Source: Halobacteriales archaeon QH_6_64_20 (GTDB taxonomy: Archaea; Halobacteriota; Halobacteria; Halobacteriales; Halococcaceae). Taken from it: a DNA stretch of 49,178 bases. The notes under the pieces were generated by a model, which was not told where the DNA came from, made no database searches, and saw only the letters and a program-made list of their open reading frames with translations. The translations under genes and the position numbers were made by a program. Shown in pieces: positions 25,937 to 34,468 of the stretch (positions within the stretch are counted from its first letter, which is position 1; each line of letters begins with the position of its first letter). The stretch is from NCBI GenBank assembly GCA_003021235.1, contig PXQR01000141.1:1748-50925 (forward strand). Direction: 5' to 3'.

Positions 25937-27544
25937 ATGGAAGACACAGCCAAATATCTCGTTCATGCGGACATCGTCGCCGACGGGGTGGTCGAGCGAA
26001 GCGACGTCGTCGGCGCGATCTTCGGCCAAACCGAGGGATTGCTCGGCGACGAACTCGATCTCAGGAGCCTCCAGCGCGCCTCGAAGGTCGGGCGGATCAA
26101 CGTCGAGATCGACTCGGAAAACGGCCAGTCGTTCGGCCAGGTTACGATCGCGACGAGCCTCGATCGGGTCGAAGCCGCCATCCTCGCGGCGTCGCTCGAG
26201 ACGATCGATCGGGTCGGACCGTGTCGCTCTACCGTCGCGGTCTCGCGTATCGAGGACGTCCGGGCCGCGAAACGCCGCGCCGTCGTCGAACGCGCGAAGG
26301 ACCTGTTGGGCGAGTTCGACGAGTCGGTGCTTTCGACCCGGGAGTTGGTCGAGGAGGTACGAGAGAGCGTCCGGGTCGAAGAGATCACCGAGTACGAGGG
26401 CCTCCCGGCGGGACCGCGGGTCGCAAACGGCGACGCCGTAATCGTCGTCGAGGGCCGCGCAGACGTACTCACGTTGCTTCGCTACGGCATCGAGAACGCG
26501 ATCGCCGTCGAGGGGACCAACGTACCCGAACCCGTCGCCGATCTCACGGCCGAACGCACGGTTACGGCGTTCCTCGACGGCGATCGTGGGGGCGATCTCA
26601 TCCTCAAGGAACTCGGGCAGGTCGGGGAGATCGACCACGTGGCGATCGCACCGTCCGGTCGCTCGGTCGAGGACCTCACGCGCCGGGAGGCCCTCGCTGC
26701 GCTGCGCGGCAAGGTAGCGTACACCGACGTCGCCGACGCAGGAAACCCGAGACAGGCCGTCGCGGCCACCGACGGCAATCCCTGGCCCGCGCCGGACGCC
26801 GAGGCTAAGGCTGGGGGGAGTGCGGACGGCGTCGGGAGCGGGACCGAGAGCGAGACCGGGAACACGGTCAACGACGTCACGATCGATCCCGAGGACGTCT
26901 CCCCCCCGGCGGAGATCGCCGGCTTCGACGCCGGCGCGGGCGGTCGTCGAACCGACGCTGTAGGGGAGACGGCTCCGGCCGCTCGCTCCGAGTTCGATAG
27001 CTCGACGGGTCCCGCCGATCCCGCCGCCGAGCCGAACGAGTCGTCGACGGCGGAGGGTCCGGCGACGGTGAGTTCGACCGAGGCGTCGAGCGCCGGCGGT
27101 TCGGCGAGCGGCGCGGAGCCGAGCGAACCCGCCGAGTCGGCCGGGTCCGTCGACGCCTCGGGAGCGACTGCCGAAGGAAACGAACGGTCGACCGACGGCG
27201 ACGAGGCCGGGGAATCCGAGGAGTCTGAAGACCCCGAAGACGCCGAAGAACCCGAGACGCTTCGCGGCCACGTTCGAGCCGTCGCGGGCACCGACCGGGT
27301 ACGGTTGCTCGACGCCGCCTTCGAGACGCTCGCGGAGGCACCCATAGCGGAGGCGTTCGACGCGATCGCCGAGGCCGAAACCGACCCGACGACGGTCGTT
27401 CTCGACGGCGAGTTGACCCAGCGAATCCTCGATATCGTCGCCCAGTGCGGCGTCGAACAGGTGATCGCCCGCGAAGAGGGCGCGTTCGTCAAACAGCCCA
27501 CGAGCGTCCGAGTGCGAACGGCGGCCGAACTCCGGTCGGAGTAG
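25937..27544 (+). CDS. dnaG: archaeal DnaG primase
   Basis: 535 residues. Archaeal DnaG layout: N-terminal domain MEDTAKYLVHADIVADGVVE, then a Toprim domain with the catalytic Glu172 in VIVVEGRADVLTLLRYG and the DGD metal motif at 214-216 (TAFLDGDRGGD). Residues about 270-440 are a long acidic Ser/Glu/Ala low-complexity linker, followed by a conserved C-terminal domain (LRGHVRAVAGTDRVRLL to the end). Archaeal DnaG acts in RNA turnover with the exosome and possibly in priming. Start chosen at the family N-terminus; the 120 open codons upstream are Arg-rich. Confidence 0.95.
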   Translation: MEDTAKYLVHADIVADGVVERSDVVGAIFGQTEGLLGDELDLRSLQRASKVGRINVEIDSENGQSFGQVTIATSLDRVEAAILAASLETIDRVGPCRSTVAVSRIEDVRAAKRRAVVERAKDLLGEFDESVLSTRELVEEVRESVRVEEITEYEGLPAGPRVANGDAVIVVEGRADVLTLLRYGIENAIAVEGTNVPEPVADLTAERTVTAFLDGDRGGDLILKELGQVGEIDHVAIAPSGRSVEDLTRREALAALRGKVAYTDVADAGNPRQAVAATDGNPWPAPDAEAKAGGSADGVGSGTESETGNTVNDVTIDPEDVSPPAEIAGFDAGAGGRRTDAVGETAPAARSEFDSSTGPADPAAEPNESSTAEGPATVSSTEASSAGGSASGAEPSEPAESAGSVDASGATAEGNERSTDGDEAGESEESEDPEDAEEPETLRGHVRAVAGTDRVRLLDAAFETLAEAPIAEAFDAIAEAETDPTTVVLDGELTQRILDIVAQCGVEQVIAREEGAFVKQPTSVRVRTAAELRSE

Positions 27545-27679
27545 GTCACCGAGTCCCGTGTTCGGAGCGAGCGTCGTTCGACCGTCGATCGTGCGTACCG
27601 GCGTGGTCGTCGTAACGTCGCGGCGAACCGAGTATGAGGTCACGGACCGAGCGGCTAAAGCGTCGCCTCGCGAACTCGG

Positions 27680-29020
27680 CTACAGTCCAACGGCGAGTAC
27701 GGTTACGGTGGCGACGAGCGCGGCGGCCAGCGTCGCGAGAAAGTTCACGCCCTGATTGCCCAATCGAGGTTCGATCGTCGCGCCCAGCAGGCTGTCGACG
27801 GTCATCCCGACCGCGCCCGCGGCGGCGATCACGATCGCTCCCGGAACGCCGACGCTCTCGAACACCCCTCCAGTGATCGCCGCGATGAGAGTCGCCCCGG
27901 CGAGCCCGGCGAGTTCGCCCTGCCAGGTCACGCCGCCGTCGGTGCCCGGGGGGACGTGCTCGAACGTCGTCACCAGCCGCGGCCCGTCGAACAGTCCGCC
28001 GAGTTCGCTCGAGAGGGTATCGGCCATCGCGGCGGCGAGCGACCCCGAGAAGGCGAACAGGAAGGCGGCGGGTGCGACGGGGAGCAACGAACTCGCGGCG
28101 AAGGCCAGTACCGCCCCGAGGGCAACGGCGGCGTTCGCGAGCACGTTGGCACTGCCCCGAGCGCCCTCGTTGGGTTCGGCGATCCCGCGCTCGCGTTTCT
28201 CCTCGAGTCGGTATTTCGCGGCGAGACTGCCGACTCCAAAGAAGGTTACCAGGATCGCGAACCAGTCGTAGCCGCCGAGGACGATCGTCGAGAGGACGAG
28301 CACGGTTCCGGTGAGGGCTCCGGCGACGGAGGCGGTCCCGAGGCCGTACGAGAGCGCGCCCAACGTCGCGGTGAGCGAGAGGGCAATCGCGACGTCGAGC
28401 GCCGAAAGCGGCACCGAGATTTCGGCGAAAAACCAGAGGAGGAGTCCGACCGAGAGCATCGTCAACGGGTCGTCACGGGCGAACAACACCGTTCGTAGCA
28501 ACGCACCGAGCAACGCCCCGCTCGCGGCGAGAAAGGAGATCGTCGGAAGCGCGTCGACGACCGCTGCAGTCGACGCTCCCTCGATGGCGAGCACGGCCGC
28601 CTGGCCGGCCACGGCCGCGAGCGTTCCGCCGACGACGAACCCGACGGCCGGAGCTGCCCCCGAGTGCCGACGAGTGCGGACGATCCGTTCCCCGAGGTTC
28701 CCATACGAAAGCACGAGCACGCTCGCGACGAATACCGAGACACTCATTCCGAACAGCGTCGCCAGGATCGCAAGCCCCGCGACCGCCAGCGAGAAGGCCG
28801 CGAGCGAATAGAGCGTACGGTCCTCGCGGTCTGCCGACCGGGCGAACAGATCGAAGAGGAACCCCTCGTCGATCACGAACAACGACGCCGCCGCGACCGC
28901 CGCGAAGAACACCACAGTACCTCGCCCAACCGCCGGTGCCGCGATCGAAAGCGTTCCACAGAGCGCGAACGCTCCCGCCCGTCGGATGCTCGAAGCCACG
29001 CTTCCTCTATACCCGAGCAT
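27680..29020 (-). CDS. DUF92-family polytopic membrane protein
   Basis: 446 residues with about 11-12 hydrophobic helices. The C-terminal half carries the DUF92 signature: TGTVLVLSTIVLGGYDWFA, FGVGSLAAKYRLEEK, AMADTLSSELGGLF and GTDGGVTWQGELAGLAGA. Plant VTE6, a phytyl-phosphate kinase, belongs to this family, and the acidic and glycine motifs here are shared. In this window it precedes two cis-prenyltransferase homologues, so a role in polyprenyl phosphate metabolism is a reasonable guess. ATG 29020 is preferred to the GTG three bases upstream. Confidence 0.88.
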   Translation of the reverse strand: MLGYRGSVASSIRRAGAFALCGTLSIAAPAVGRGTVVFFAAVAAASLFVIDEGFLFDLFARSADREDRTLYSLAAFSLAVAGLAILATLFGMSVSVFVASVLVLSYGNLGERIVRTRRHSGAAPAVGFVVGGTLAAVAGQAAVLAIEGASTAAVVDALPTISFLAASGALLGALLRTVLFARDDPLTMLSVGLLLWFFAEISVPLSALDVAIALSLTATLGALSYGLGTASVAGALTGTVLVLSTIVLGGYDWFAILVTFFGVGSLAAKYRLEEKRERGIAEPNEGARGSANVLANAAVALGAVLAFAASSLLPVAPAAFLFAFSGSLAAAMADTLSSELGGLFDGPRLVTTFEHVPPGTDGGVTWQGELAGLAGATLIAAITGGVFESVGVPGAIVIAAAGAVGMTVDSLLGATIEPRLGNQGVNFLATLAAALVATVTVLAVGL

Positions 29021-29072
29021 CACTTAACGCTCCCGAAGCCCCGAGTCGAACCCGTCGCCGTGCTTCAGCGGG

Positions 29073-29079
29073 TTTATTA
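29073..29079 (+). promoter_or_regulatory. TATA element of the 29103 gene
   Basis: TTTATTA within GGGTTTATTACG, 24-30 bases before the GTG at 29103; supports a leaderless GTG start. Confidence 0.5.
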
Positions 29080-29102
29080 CGACTCCGCCGGAACGCAACG
29101 AC

Positions 29103-29711
29103 GTGGGACTGTACGACCGGTATCTCGCCGCCCGCGTTCGCCGTCACGATGGGGGTGCTCCGGAACGGGTCGCGGTCGTCATCACCGAGCGCGACCTGCT
29201 CGAACCGGGGGCGTATCGGACCTTGGAGGACTTCTTCGAATGGGCCTTCGCGTTCGGTGCCGAGCGCGTGTTGCTGTATGTGAGCGTGCTCGACGCGGCG
29301 GCGGTGCCGGCGCTCGAAGGCGTGTTCGAGCGGGTCGAGGCCCCCCGACCGATCGCCGTCCGCGGCCCCGAAGACGACCGGCGGGCGGACGCTCCGATCC
29401 AGGCAAGCATCGGTCTCGGGGGCAAACACGAGTTCGCAACGGCTACCCGCGCGGTCACGAAACGGGTCGCCGCCGGCGACCTGGATCCCGACGAGATCGC
29501 CGAAGACGACCTCGAACGCCGGCTCGTCTTTCCGACCGACCCCGATCTGGTAGTCAAAACCGGTGCCGAACGGCTGTCGGATTTCCTCATCTGGCAGTCG
29601 GTCTACTCCGAACTGTATTTCACCGACGTGAACTGGCGGGACTTCAGGCGGCGGGACTACCTCCGCGCGATACGGGACTACCAGAACCGACAGCGCCGCT
29701 ACGGGCGGTAG
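29103..29711 (+). CDS. cis-prenyltransferase homologue lacking the catalytic motif
   Basis: 202 residues. Compared with UppS at 29762-30709 it keeps the fold outline but has lost the diphosphate-binding DGNRR: the aligned stretch reads AVVITERDLLEPG. The C-terminal part is conserved (VVKTGAERLSDFLIWQSVYS, YFTDVNWRDFRRRDYLRAIR) and is recognisably the same region as the partner's IIRTGGDERTSNFLPW. It ends 50 bases from the convergent UppS stop. Eukaryotic NgBR/NUS1 and archaeal heteromeric cis-prenyltransferases use just such a non-catalytic partner. Starts at GTG with a TATA element 27 bases upstream. Confidence 0.8.
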   Translation: MGLYDRYLAARVRRHDGGAPERVAVVITERDLLEPGAYRTLEDFFEWAFAFGAERVLLYVSVLDAAAVPALEGVFERVEAPRPIAVRGPEDDRRADAPIQASIGLGGKHEFATATRAVTKRVAAGDLDPDEIAEDDLERRLVFPTDPDLVVKTGAERLSDFLIWQSVYSELYFTDVNWRDFRRRDYLRAIRDYQNRQRRYGR

Positions 29712-29761
29712 AGGACGGTTTCGCTACGGGCCGATCGGTCGGCCCGATCGATCCGATCGGC

Positions 29762-30709
29762 TCAGTCGGCGGCCACCGGTTCGCCCTCTTCGTCCCCGTT
29801 CCTAGCTTCGACCTCGACCTCGGCCGCTTCGAGTTCGCCCGACGGGAGGGACTCGCGGAAGCGATCGATGATCCCCCCTGCCTCGTCGAGTTCCGTGCTC
29901 CCGAGCGCCCGTACCAACGCGAGCGCTCGCCGGGCACGGGTCCGACGCCAGCTTTCCTCCCGGGACTCGTAGGTACGGATCGCTCGCAGGAAATCGATCT
30001 TTCTGAATTCGGGCCAGTACGGCGTACAGAAAAACACCGCCGCCTCGTTGCCGTTGGCGTGCCAGGGCAGGAAATTGGAGGTCCGTTCGTCCCCACCGGT
30101 CCGGATGATCAGGTCGACGTCCTGTGCCGGTCCGTCGCGAAGCCGCGTCTCGATCGTCTCGGCATCGATCTCTCGGGGACGAAGTTCGCCGGCGGCGACC
30201 TCCCGGGCGATGTCCCGGGTCGCGCCCAGCAGTTCGGCTCGACCGCCGTACGCGAGCGCGACGTTGAGCCGCAGACGATCGTACCCCTTCGTCCGGTCCT
30301 CCGCGTAGGAGATCGCTTCGCGCAGGCGCTCTGGCAACCGTTCGGTCTCGCCGATCGCGCGGATGCGGACCTCGCCGTCGTGAACCCGATCGGCGTCGGC
30401 GAACTCCCGTAGCTTGGCTTCGATCAGGTCGAACAGGGCCTCGCGTTCGTCGGGCGGGCGATCGAAGTTCTCCGTCGAGAAGGCATAGACCGTACACTCC
30501 TCGACGCCGAACTCCTCGCACCAGTCGAGCAGCGCTTCGGTCGTCTCCGCACCCTCGTGGTGACCTTCGTGTCTCGCCGTGCCCTGTTCGGCCGCGTACC
30601 GGCGGTTCCCGTCCTGGATCACGGCGACGTGTCTCGGCGCGCCGCTGATCTCGCGGGCCAACAGCCGTTCGTACGCTCGCTTGCACCGTCGAGTCACGGC
30701 CGATCGCAT
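29762..30709 (-). CDS. uppS: undecaprenyl/polyprenyl diphosphate synthase (cis-prenyltransferase)
   Basis: 315 residues. Catalytic motif HVAVIQDGNRRYA with Asp33, then TVYAFSTENFDRP, LNVALAYGGRAELL, and the substrate-binding IIRTGGDERTSNFLPW near the C-terminus. Adds isoprene units in cis to make the lipid carrier for protein glycosylation and S-layer assembly. The last 50 residues form an extra helical, acidic extension. Start ATG 30709 is chosen since the frame upstream to 30898 is Arg/Pro rich and not family-like. Convergent with its non-catalytic homologue. Confidence 0.93.
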   Translation of the reverse strand: MRSAVTRRCKRAYERLLAREISGAPRHVAVIQDGNRRYAAEQGTARHEGHHEGAETTEALLDWCEEFGVEECTVYAFSTENFDRPPDEREALFDLIEAKLREFADADRVHDGEVRIRAIGETERLPERLREAISYAEDRTKGYDRLRLNVALAYGGRAELLGATRDIAREVAAGELRPREIDAETIETRLRDGPAQDVDLIIRTGGDERTSNFLPWHANGNEAAVFFCTPYWPEFRKIDFLRAIRTYESREESWRRTRARRALALVRALGSTELDEAGGIIDRFRESLPSGELEAAEVEVEARNGDEEGEPVAAD

Positions 30710-30914
30710 TATCCGTGGCAACGACGCTGTCGGTATGAGTGTTATGACATCCGTGCCCGGTTCCGGGGCGGCCGATCGCTCCACGGCCCGACGGAGACGG
30801 GTTCCGGACGGAAACGACGCCCCCGGCACCGGGGGCGAGGGCTCTCTCGGCACCGACCTCCCCGTTAGCGCCGGAATCGGTACGCGTATGTTCGTCACCG
30901 ATCGAACGACTACA

Positions 30915-31319
30915 ATGAGCGACGTGATCGACGAGGAGCTCTACCGGCGAACGGAGGCGCTTCTCGAACCGGGCGAGATCGATCTCAACGGCATCATCGT
31001 CCATACGGACATCGAGGGCAACGACGACATCGCGATGCAGGAACTAACCGTCGAGGTCAACGAGGTGATCGCGACCCACGCGGGCGAACCCGAGAACGTC
31101 TACGTCTACGCCGGCAACGACTCGACCGATTTCGCGTCCAATCAACACCAGGGGCGCACGCTCGACGACGACGCGTTCGTCTGGGAGTGCCAGCAACTGC
31201 TCCGGGAGGGCAGTTTCGATCTGGTCTTTTACTACGAGGCGAGCGCCGATCACGAGGCGATCCGTGCGGACCTGCGCGACGCCGGCTACACCGTCACCGG
31301 CGTTCGTGGGGACCACTGA
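30915..31319 (+). CDS. conserved haloarchaeal protein (DUF5778-like)
   Basis: 134 residues, acidic, no membrane segments or signal. MSDVIDEELYRRTEALLEPG at the start, then an alternating alpha/beta pattern (NGIIVHTDIEG, NVYVYAGNDSTDFASNQHQG, DLVFYYEASADHEAIRADL). I recall this family as DUF5778; the function is unknown. Divergent from uppS and possibly sharing a promoter region with it. ATG at 30915 fits the family; the open frame further upstream is not acidic. Confidence 0.75.
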   Translation: MSDVIDEELYRRTEALLEPGEIDLNGIIVHTDIEGNDDIAMQELTVEVNEVIATHAGEPENVYVYAGNDSTDFASNQHQGRTLDDDAFVWECQQLLREGSFDLVFYYEASADHEAIRADLRDAGYTVTGVRGDH

Positions 31320-31617
31320 AACCGCTCGATCGAGGGACGATCGAGGGATGACTGGGCACGATGGAGAGGTCCCCCTCCCCGGGTCGAACGGGACGATCCC
31401 GACGCCACTTCGTTTCCCGGCCGTTCTCGATGGCGGCGTTCGTCATCAGGTCGCCGTCGGTTCGCCGTCGTCCGCCGCCGGTCCGTCGTCGATCCGCTTT
31501 CGATCGACCCGGCTGTACGGTTTCGAGGGTGGCCCGGGCCATTCTAGTAGTTTCGCCGACATCGGATCGAATCCGGGCACGAGCATCCCCTCCATCGGAC
31601 CAAGTGGTCGAAACGAC

Positions 31618-31625
31618 TATTATAG
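31618..31625 (+). promoter_or_regulatory. TATA box of the globin gene
   Basis: TATTATAG, centred about 23-27 bases before the GTG at 31645; marks a leaderless GTG start. Confidence 0.5.
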
Positions 31626-31644
31626 ACTGGGCCTCAAGCGGGTC

Positions 31645-32124
31645 GTGGGAAAACCAGAGAGTGCAGAGACGAAACCGGAGAGTGCAGAAACGGGCGACGG
31701 AGAGTCGCTGTACGAACGGCTCGGCGGCGACTACGGTATCGCCGGGGCGGTCGACGACCTGGTCGATCGCCTGTACGAAAACGACGCCGTCAATCAGAAC
31801 CCCGAAACGCTGGAGTTTCACGAGGAGGGCGGACAAGCCGGCTTCAAGTACCTCGTGACGGCATGGTCCATCGAAGCGACCGGCGGACCGGAGGTCTACG
31901 CGGGCCGCGACATGGAAGAGGCCCACGAGCACCTCGAACTCAGCGACCACGAGTTCGATGTCGTCTATACAGCGATCCTCCAGAGCCTCCACCAAGCAGG
32001 CGTACCCGAACAGGAGTGCGACGAGTTCATGGACATCATCGAGAGCTACCGGGACATGGTGGTCTACGACCGTGACTACGACGAGGACCCGGGCTACGTC
32101 GAGAGTCCGGCCACCGCCGAGTGA
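31645..32124 (+). CDS. truncated hemoglobin (bacterial-type globin)
   Basis: 159 residues from GTG 31645. After a short repeated N-terminal tail (KPESAET twice) the globin begins at ESLYERLGGDYGIAGAVDDL. The heme-side segment FHEEGGQAGFKYLVTAW has the expected aromatic/His region, and AILQSLHQAGVPEQE is the distal C-terminal helix. Truncated globins bind O2 or NO in the cytoplasm. The TATA box 27 bases upstream sets the start. A longer open frame from 31264 overlaps the previous gene and is not acidic. Heme-binding is inferred from the fold. Confidence 0.82.
   Translation: MGKPESAETKPESAETGDGESLYERLGGDYGIAGAVDDLVDRLYENDAVNQNPETLEFHEEGGQAGFKYLVTAWSIEATGGPEVYAGRDMEEAHEHLELSDHEFDVVYTAILQSLHQAGVPEQECDEFMDIIESYRDMVVYDRDYDEDPGYVESPATAE
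31651..31692 (+). repeat. 21-base tandem repeat at the globin N-terminus
   Basis: Two 21-base units (31651-31671, 31672-31692), 19 of 21 identical, coding for the repeated KPESAET. Probably a slippage duplication; it is in frame and needs no function. Confidence 0.7.
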
Positions 32125-32415
32125 GGACCGGCCTCGGAGACACCCATTGTGTGCCCGAAGCTGACTCGTCGGACGAGATGCAGTAGCCGGGATCCGGTTG
32201 CGCGGTAATGAAACCGGCGGAACGATGCTGCGGTTCGATCGGCTACGTTCGATCGATCTCACTGGTGCGCGGGCGAGTCCAGGCCCGAACCCCGATCCGG
32301 CGAACCGATTCGGGTTCGCGATAGGACGTCGATGAGACCTCGATTCGGCCCGACCCGATCGCAGTGGAAAGGGTTTAGGTACGATCCGATCGTAGCAGGC
32401 CGTATCCAACTACCG

Positions 32416-32472
32416 ATGCAATCCACTACAGGTGCGAACGCCGGACGGACGAACCGGGGTGAGCCGAACTGA
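32416..32472 (+). CDS. possible 18-residue leader peptide of hemA
   Basis: ATG-started ORF coding MQSTTGANAGRTNRGEPN. Its TGA (32470-32472) overlaps the CTG at 32469-32471, the only plausible start of hemA in its frame, giving a CTGA overlap like the ATGA overlaps of coupled genes. A TATA-like TTTAGGTA lies at 32373-32380. It could also be the true N-terminus of hemA if one base is missing near 32465; see hemA. Low confidence as a separate gene. Confidence 0.3.
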   Translation: MQSTTGANAGRTNRGEPN

Positions 32473-33803
32473 CGCTCGGAACCGGCGTCATCACCGGCGT
32501 TAGCGTCTCACACGACGACGCGACCGTCGAGGGAATCGAAGCCGCCTGTGGCGACTCCGAACGCGAGGTCGTCGAGAGCCTCCTCGCTCGCCCGGCGGTC
32601 GAGGAGGCCTTTTGCCTCCAGACCTGTCACCGGGCGGAACGGTACGTCGTCACGAGCGAGCCCGAAGCCGGTCGGCGGGTCCTTGCCGAGGCGATCGAAG
32701 GCGTTCCGGAGGGGATCGTCGGGGTCATGGGCCACGAGGAAAGCCTCGAACACCTCATTCGGGTCAGCGCCGGCCTGGAGTCGATGGTGCTCGGCGAGGA
32801 CCAGATCCTCGGGCAGGTCCGTCGGGCCTTCAGCGACGCACAGGGAATCGGCGCGATCGGTCCGGTGCTCGACGAGGCGATTACGAAGGCGCTTCACGTC
32901 GGCGAACGCGCCCGGACCGAGACCGAGATCAACGAGGGAATCGTCTCGCTCGGGAGCGCCGCCGTCCGCCTCGCCGACCGCGAGGGACTTTCCGATCCGG
33001 CGACCGCGCTCGTGATCGGGGCCGGCGAGATGGGCACGCTCGCCGCCGAGGCTATGAACGAGCGCGCCGACCGGGTACTCGTCGCGAACCGGACGCTCTC
33101 GCGCGCCGAAGCCCTGTGTGATCGGCTCGCGGGCGATGCGGAGGCGACCGGCCTCGACGACCTGCCCTCGGCGCTCGCGGCGGCGGACGTCGTCGTGAGC
33201 GCGACCGCCAACCGGGAGTCGGTCCTCGGTAGCGACCCGCTCCGCGAGGCCGGGGAAACGCTGGTGATCGACCTCGCACGCCCGCGTGACGTCGCGCCGG
33301 CGGTCGGGGCTCTTCCGGGCGTGAGACGATACGACCTCGACGCGCTCGAAGGCGTCGTCGACGATACCCGCGACCGGCGTCGGGCCGCCGCCGAGGAGGT
33401 CGAGGCGATGGTCGAAACGGAGTTCGCGCGCCTCTTAGAGCAGTACAAGCGAAAGCGTGCCGACCAGGTCATCGCGGCGATGTACGAGAGCGCCGACCAG
33501 ATCAAGGCCCGCGAGCTTCGGACGGCCTTTGGAAAACTCGACGACCTCGACGACGACCAGCGCGAGGTCGTCTCGGCGATGGCTGACTCGCTGGTCGGTC
33601 AGTTACTCGCCGCTCCCACTAAGAGCCTGCGCGATGCGGCCGCCGAGGACGACTGGGAGACGATCAACACCGCCCTTCAGTTGTTCGATCCCGAGTTCGG
33701 TACCGGCCCGTCGGTCTCACTCGACGAGGCCGGTCCCGAGGACCTCCCGGCGGAACTGCGCCGGTCGATGCCCGAAGCCGTGCTCGAACGGCTCAACGAT
33801 TAG
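32469..33803 (+). CDS. hemA: glutamyl-tRNA reductase with non-canonical or broken start
   Basis: About 444 residues. Reduces glutamyl-tRNA to glutamate semialdehyde, the first step of C5 tetrapyrrole synthesis. N-terminal catalytic domain: GVITGVSVSHDDATV, then FCLQTCHRAERY with the catalytic Cys; NAD-binding domain LVIGAGEMGTLAAEAM; C-terminal dimerisation helices. In this frame there is no ATG, GTG or TTG before 32727, which would remove the catalytic Cys, so the start must lie upstream. CTG at 32469 is preceded by GGTGA six bases before it. Alternatively one base is missing near 32465 and translation begins at the ATG 32416. The body of the gene is intact and clearly functional-looking. 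Confidence 0.85.
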   Translation: MTLGTGVITGVSVSHDDATVEGIEAACGDSEREVVESLLARPAVEEAFCLQTCHRAERYVVTSEPEAGRRVLAEAIEGVPEGIVGVMGHEESLEHLIRVSAGLESMVLGEDQILGQVRRAFSDAQGIGAIGPVLDEAITKALHVGERARTETEINEGIVSLGSAAVRLADREGLSDPATALVIGAGEMGTLAAEAMNERADRVLVANRTLSRAEALCDRLAGDAEATGLDDLPSALAAADVVVSATANRESVLGSDPLREAGETLVIDLARPRDVAPAVGALPGVRRYDLDALEGVVDDTRDRRRAAAEEVEAMVETEFARLLEQYKRKRADQVIAAMYESADQIKARELRTAFGKLDDLDDDQREVVSAMADSLVGQLLAAPTKSLRDAAAEDDWETINTALQLFDPEFGTGPSVSLDEAGPEDLPAELRRSMPEAVLERLND

Positions 33804-33825
33804 GACACGCACCTTTTTGGTGGCA

Positions 33826-33960
33826 TCCTCGCTCACTCGCTCTGCTCGTTCGCTGCGGGGCCAGCAAAAATCTGCACCAAAAACGCTCCTTCACTCCGTT
33901 CAGTCGCGCGGAACCGCTCGCTCACTGCGTTCGCTCGCGGATGCAACGTCCCAGCAGACG
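33826..33960. repeat. haloarchaeal intergenic GC-rich repeat-like sequence
   Basis: Contains CTCACTCGCTCTGCTCGTTC and, nearby, CGCTCGCTCACTGCGTTCGC, the recurrent CGCTCACTxxGTTCGCTC-type motifs that haloarchaeal intergenic regions carry in many copies. No ORF of normal composition. Function unknown. Confidence 0.35.
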
Positions 33961-34000
33961 CCACAGCGACAATTACGTATGACCGACACCGAGGCGAACT

Positions 34001-34416
34001 ATGACCACAATGGGCGAGTCGAGCGAATCCGACGATTCGGGAAGCGCCCGCTATGTCTTCGCTGTCGCTTTCGGCTCGACGCCTCGACACCCGAGTAGCG
34101 GGCCGATTCACGGGAAATCGAGCGAACGTGCTACCGGGAGGCCCCTCCGCCCGGCGAACCGGGCTGGCTCTTTTTCGGCGATCACCTCTAGCGCGGCGAG
34201 TGCAATCAGCCCGACCACTTCGCCCGGATCGTCGGAGAGGCCGTCTCCCTTCCCGTCGAGCGGATCGAACTCCGTGGACTGCGCACCGACGAGGCCTACT
34301 TCGCGGCGTTGAAACGCGAGATCGACGCTGACCTCGGACTGTTCAACGCCGATTCCGTCGCCGAAGTCCTCAACAAGTATCTCGGCAGTTCGATCCAGAC
34401 CGACGGACGAGGTTAG
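34001..34416 (+). pseudogene. decayed LWR-salt-family gene
   Basis: Pieces of one family lie in two frames. Frame one starts at ATG 34001 (MTTMGESSESDD, SARYVFAVAF). It must jump near 34070 to the next frame (RLDASTPE), which then runs to 34416 but is interrupted by two TAG codons at 34096-34098 and 34189-34191. The second TAG sits exactly where the family's LWR Trp is expected: FFGDHL-TAG-RGECNQP, so TGG became TAG. The downstream part is well preserved (VERIELRGLRTDEAYFAAL, NADSVAEVLNKYLGSSI). A missing C in TTTCGG would explain the frame jump. A true pseudogene, since base substitutions are involved. Family name from memory. Confidence 0.65.
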
Positions 34417-34435
34417 TTCCCACGTACCCAGAAAG

Positions 34436-34444
34436 TATATTATT
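34436..34444 (+). promoter_or_regulatory. TATA box of the HAD hydrolase gene
   Basis: TATATTATT, about 27-33 bases before the GTG at 34469; supports the GTG start over the out-of-frame ATG at 34462. Confidence 0.5.
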
Positions 34445-34468
34445 CTACGTTACATACACACATGGCCC

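Noticed and set aside
25934-27643. Long minus-strand open frame opposite dnaG (569 codons)
   Set aside because: Antisense shadow of a G+C-rich gene; Arg/Gly composition, no family motif.
34096-34191. TAG codons read as pyrrolysine or readthrough
   Set aside because: Haloarchaea are not known to use pyrrolysine, and the same gene also has a frame jump, so decay is simpler.
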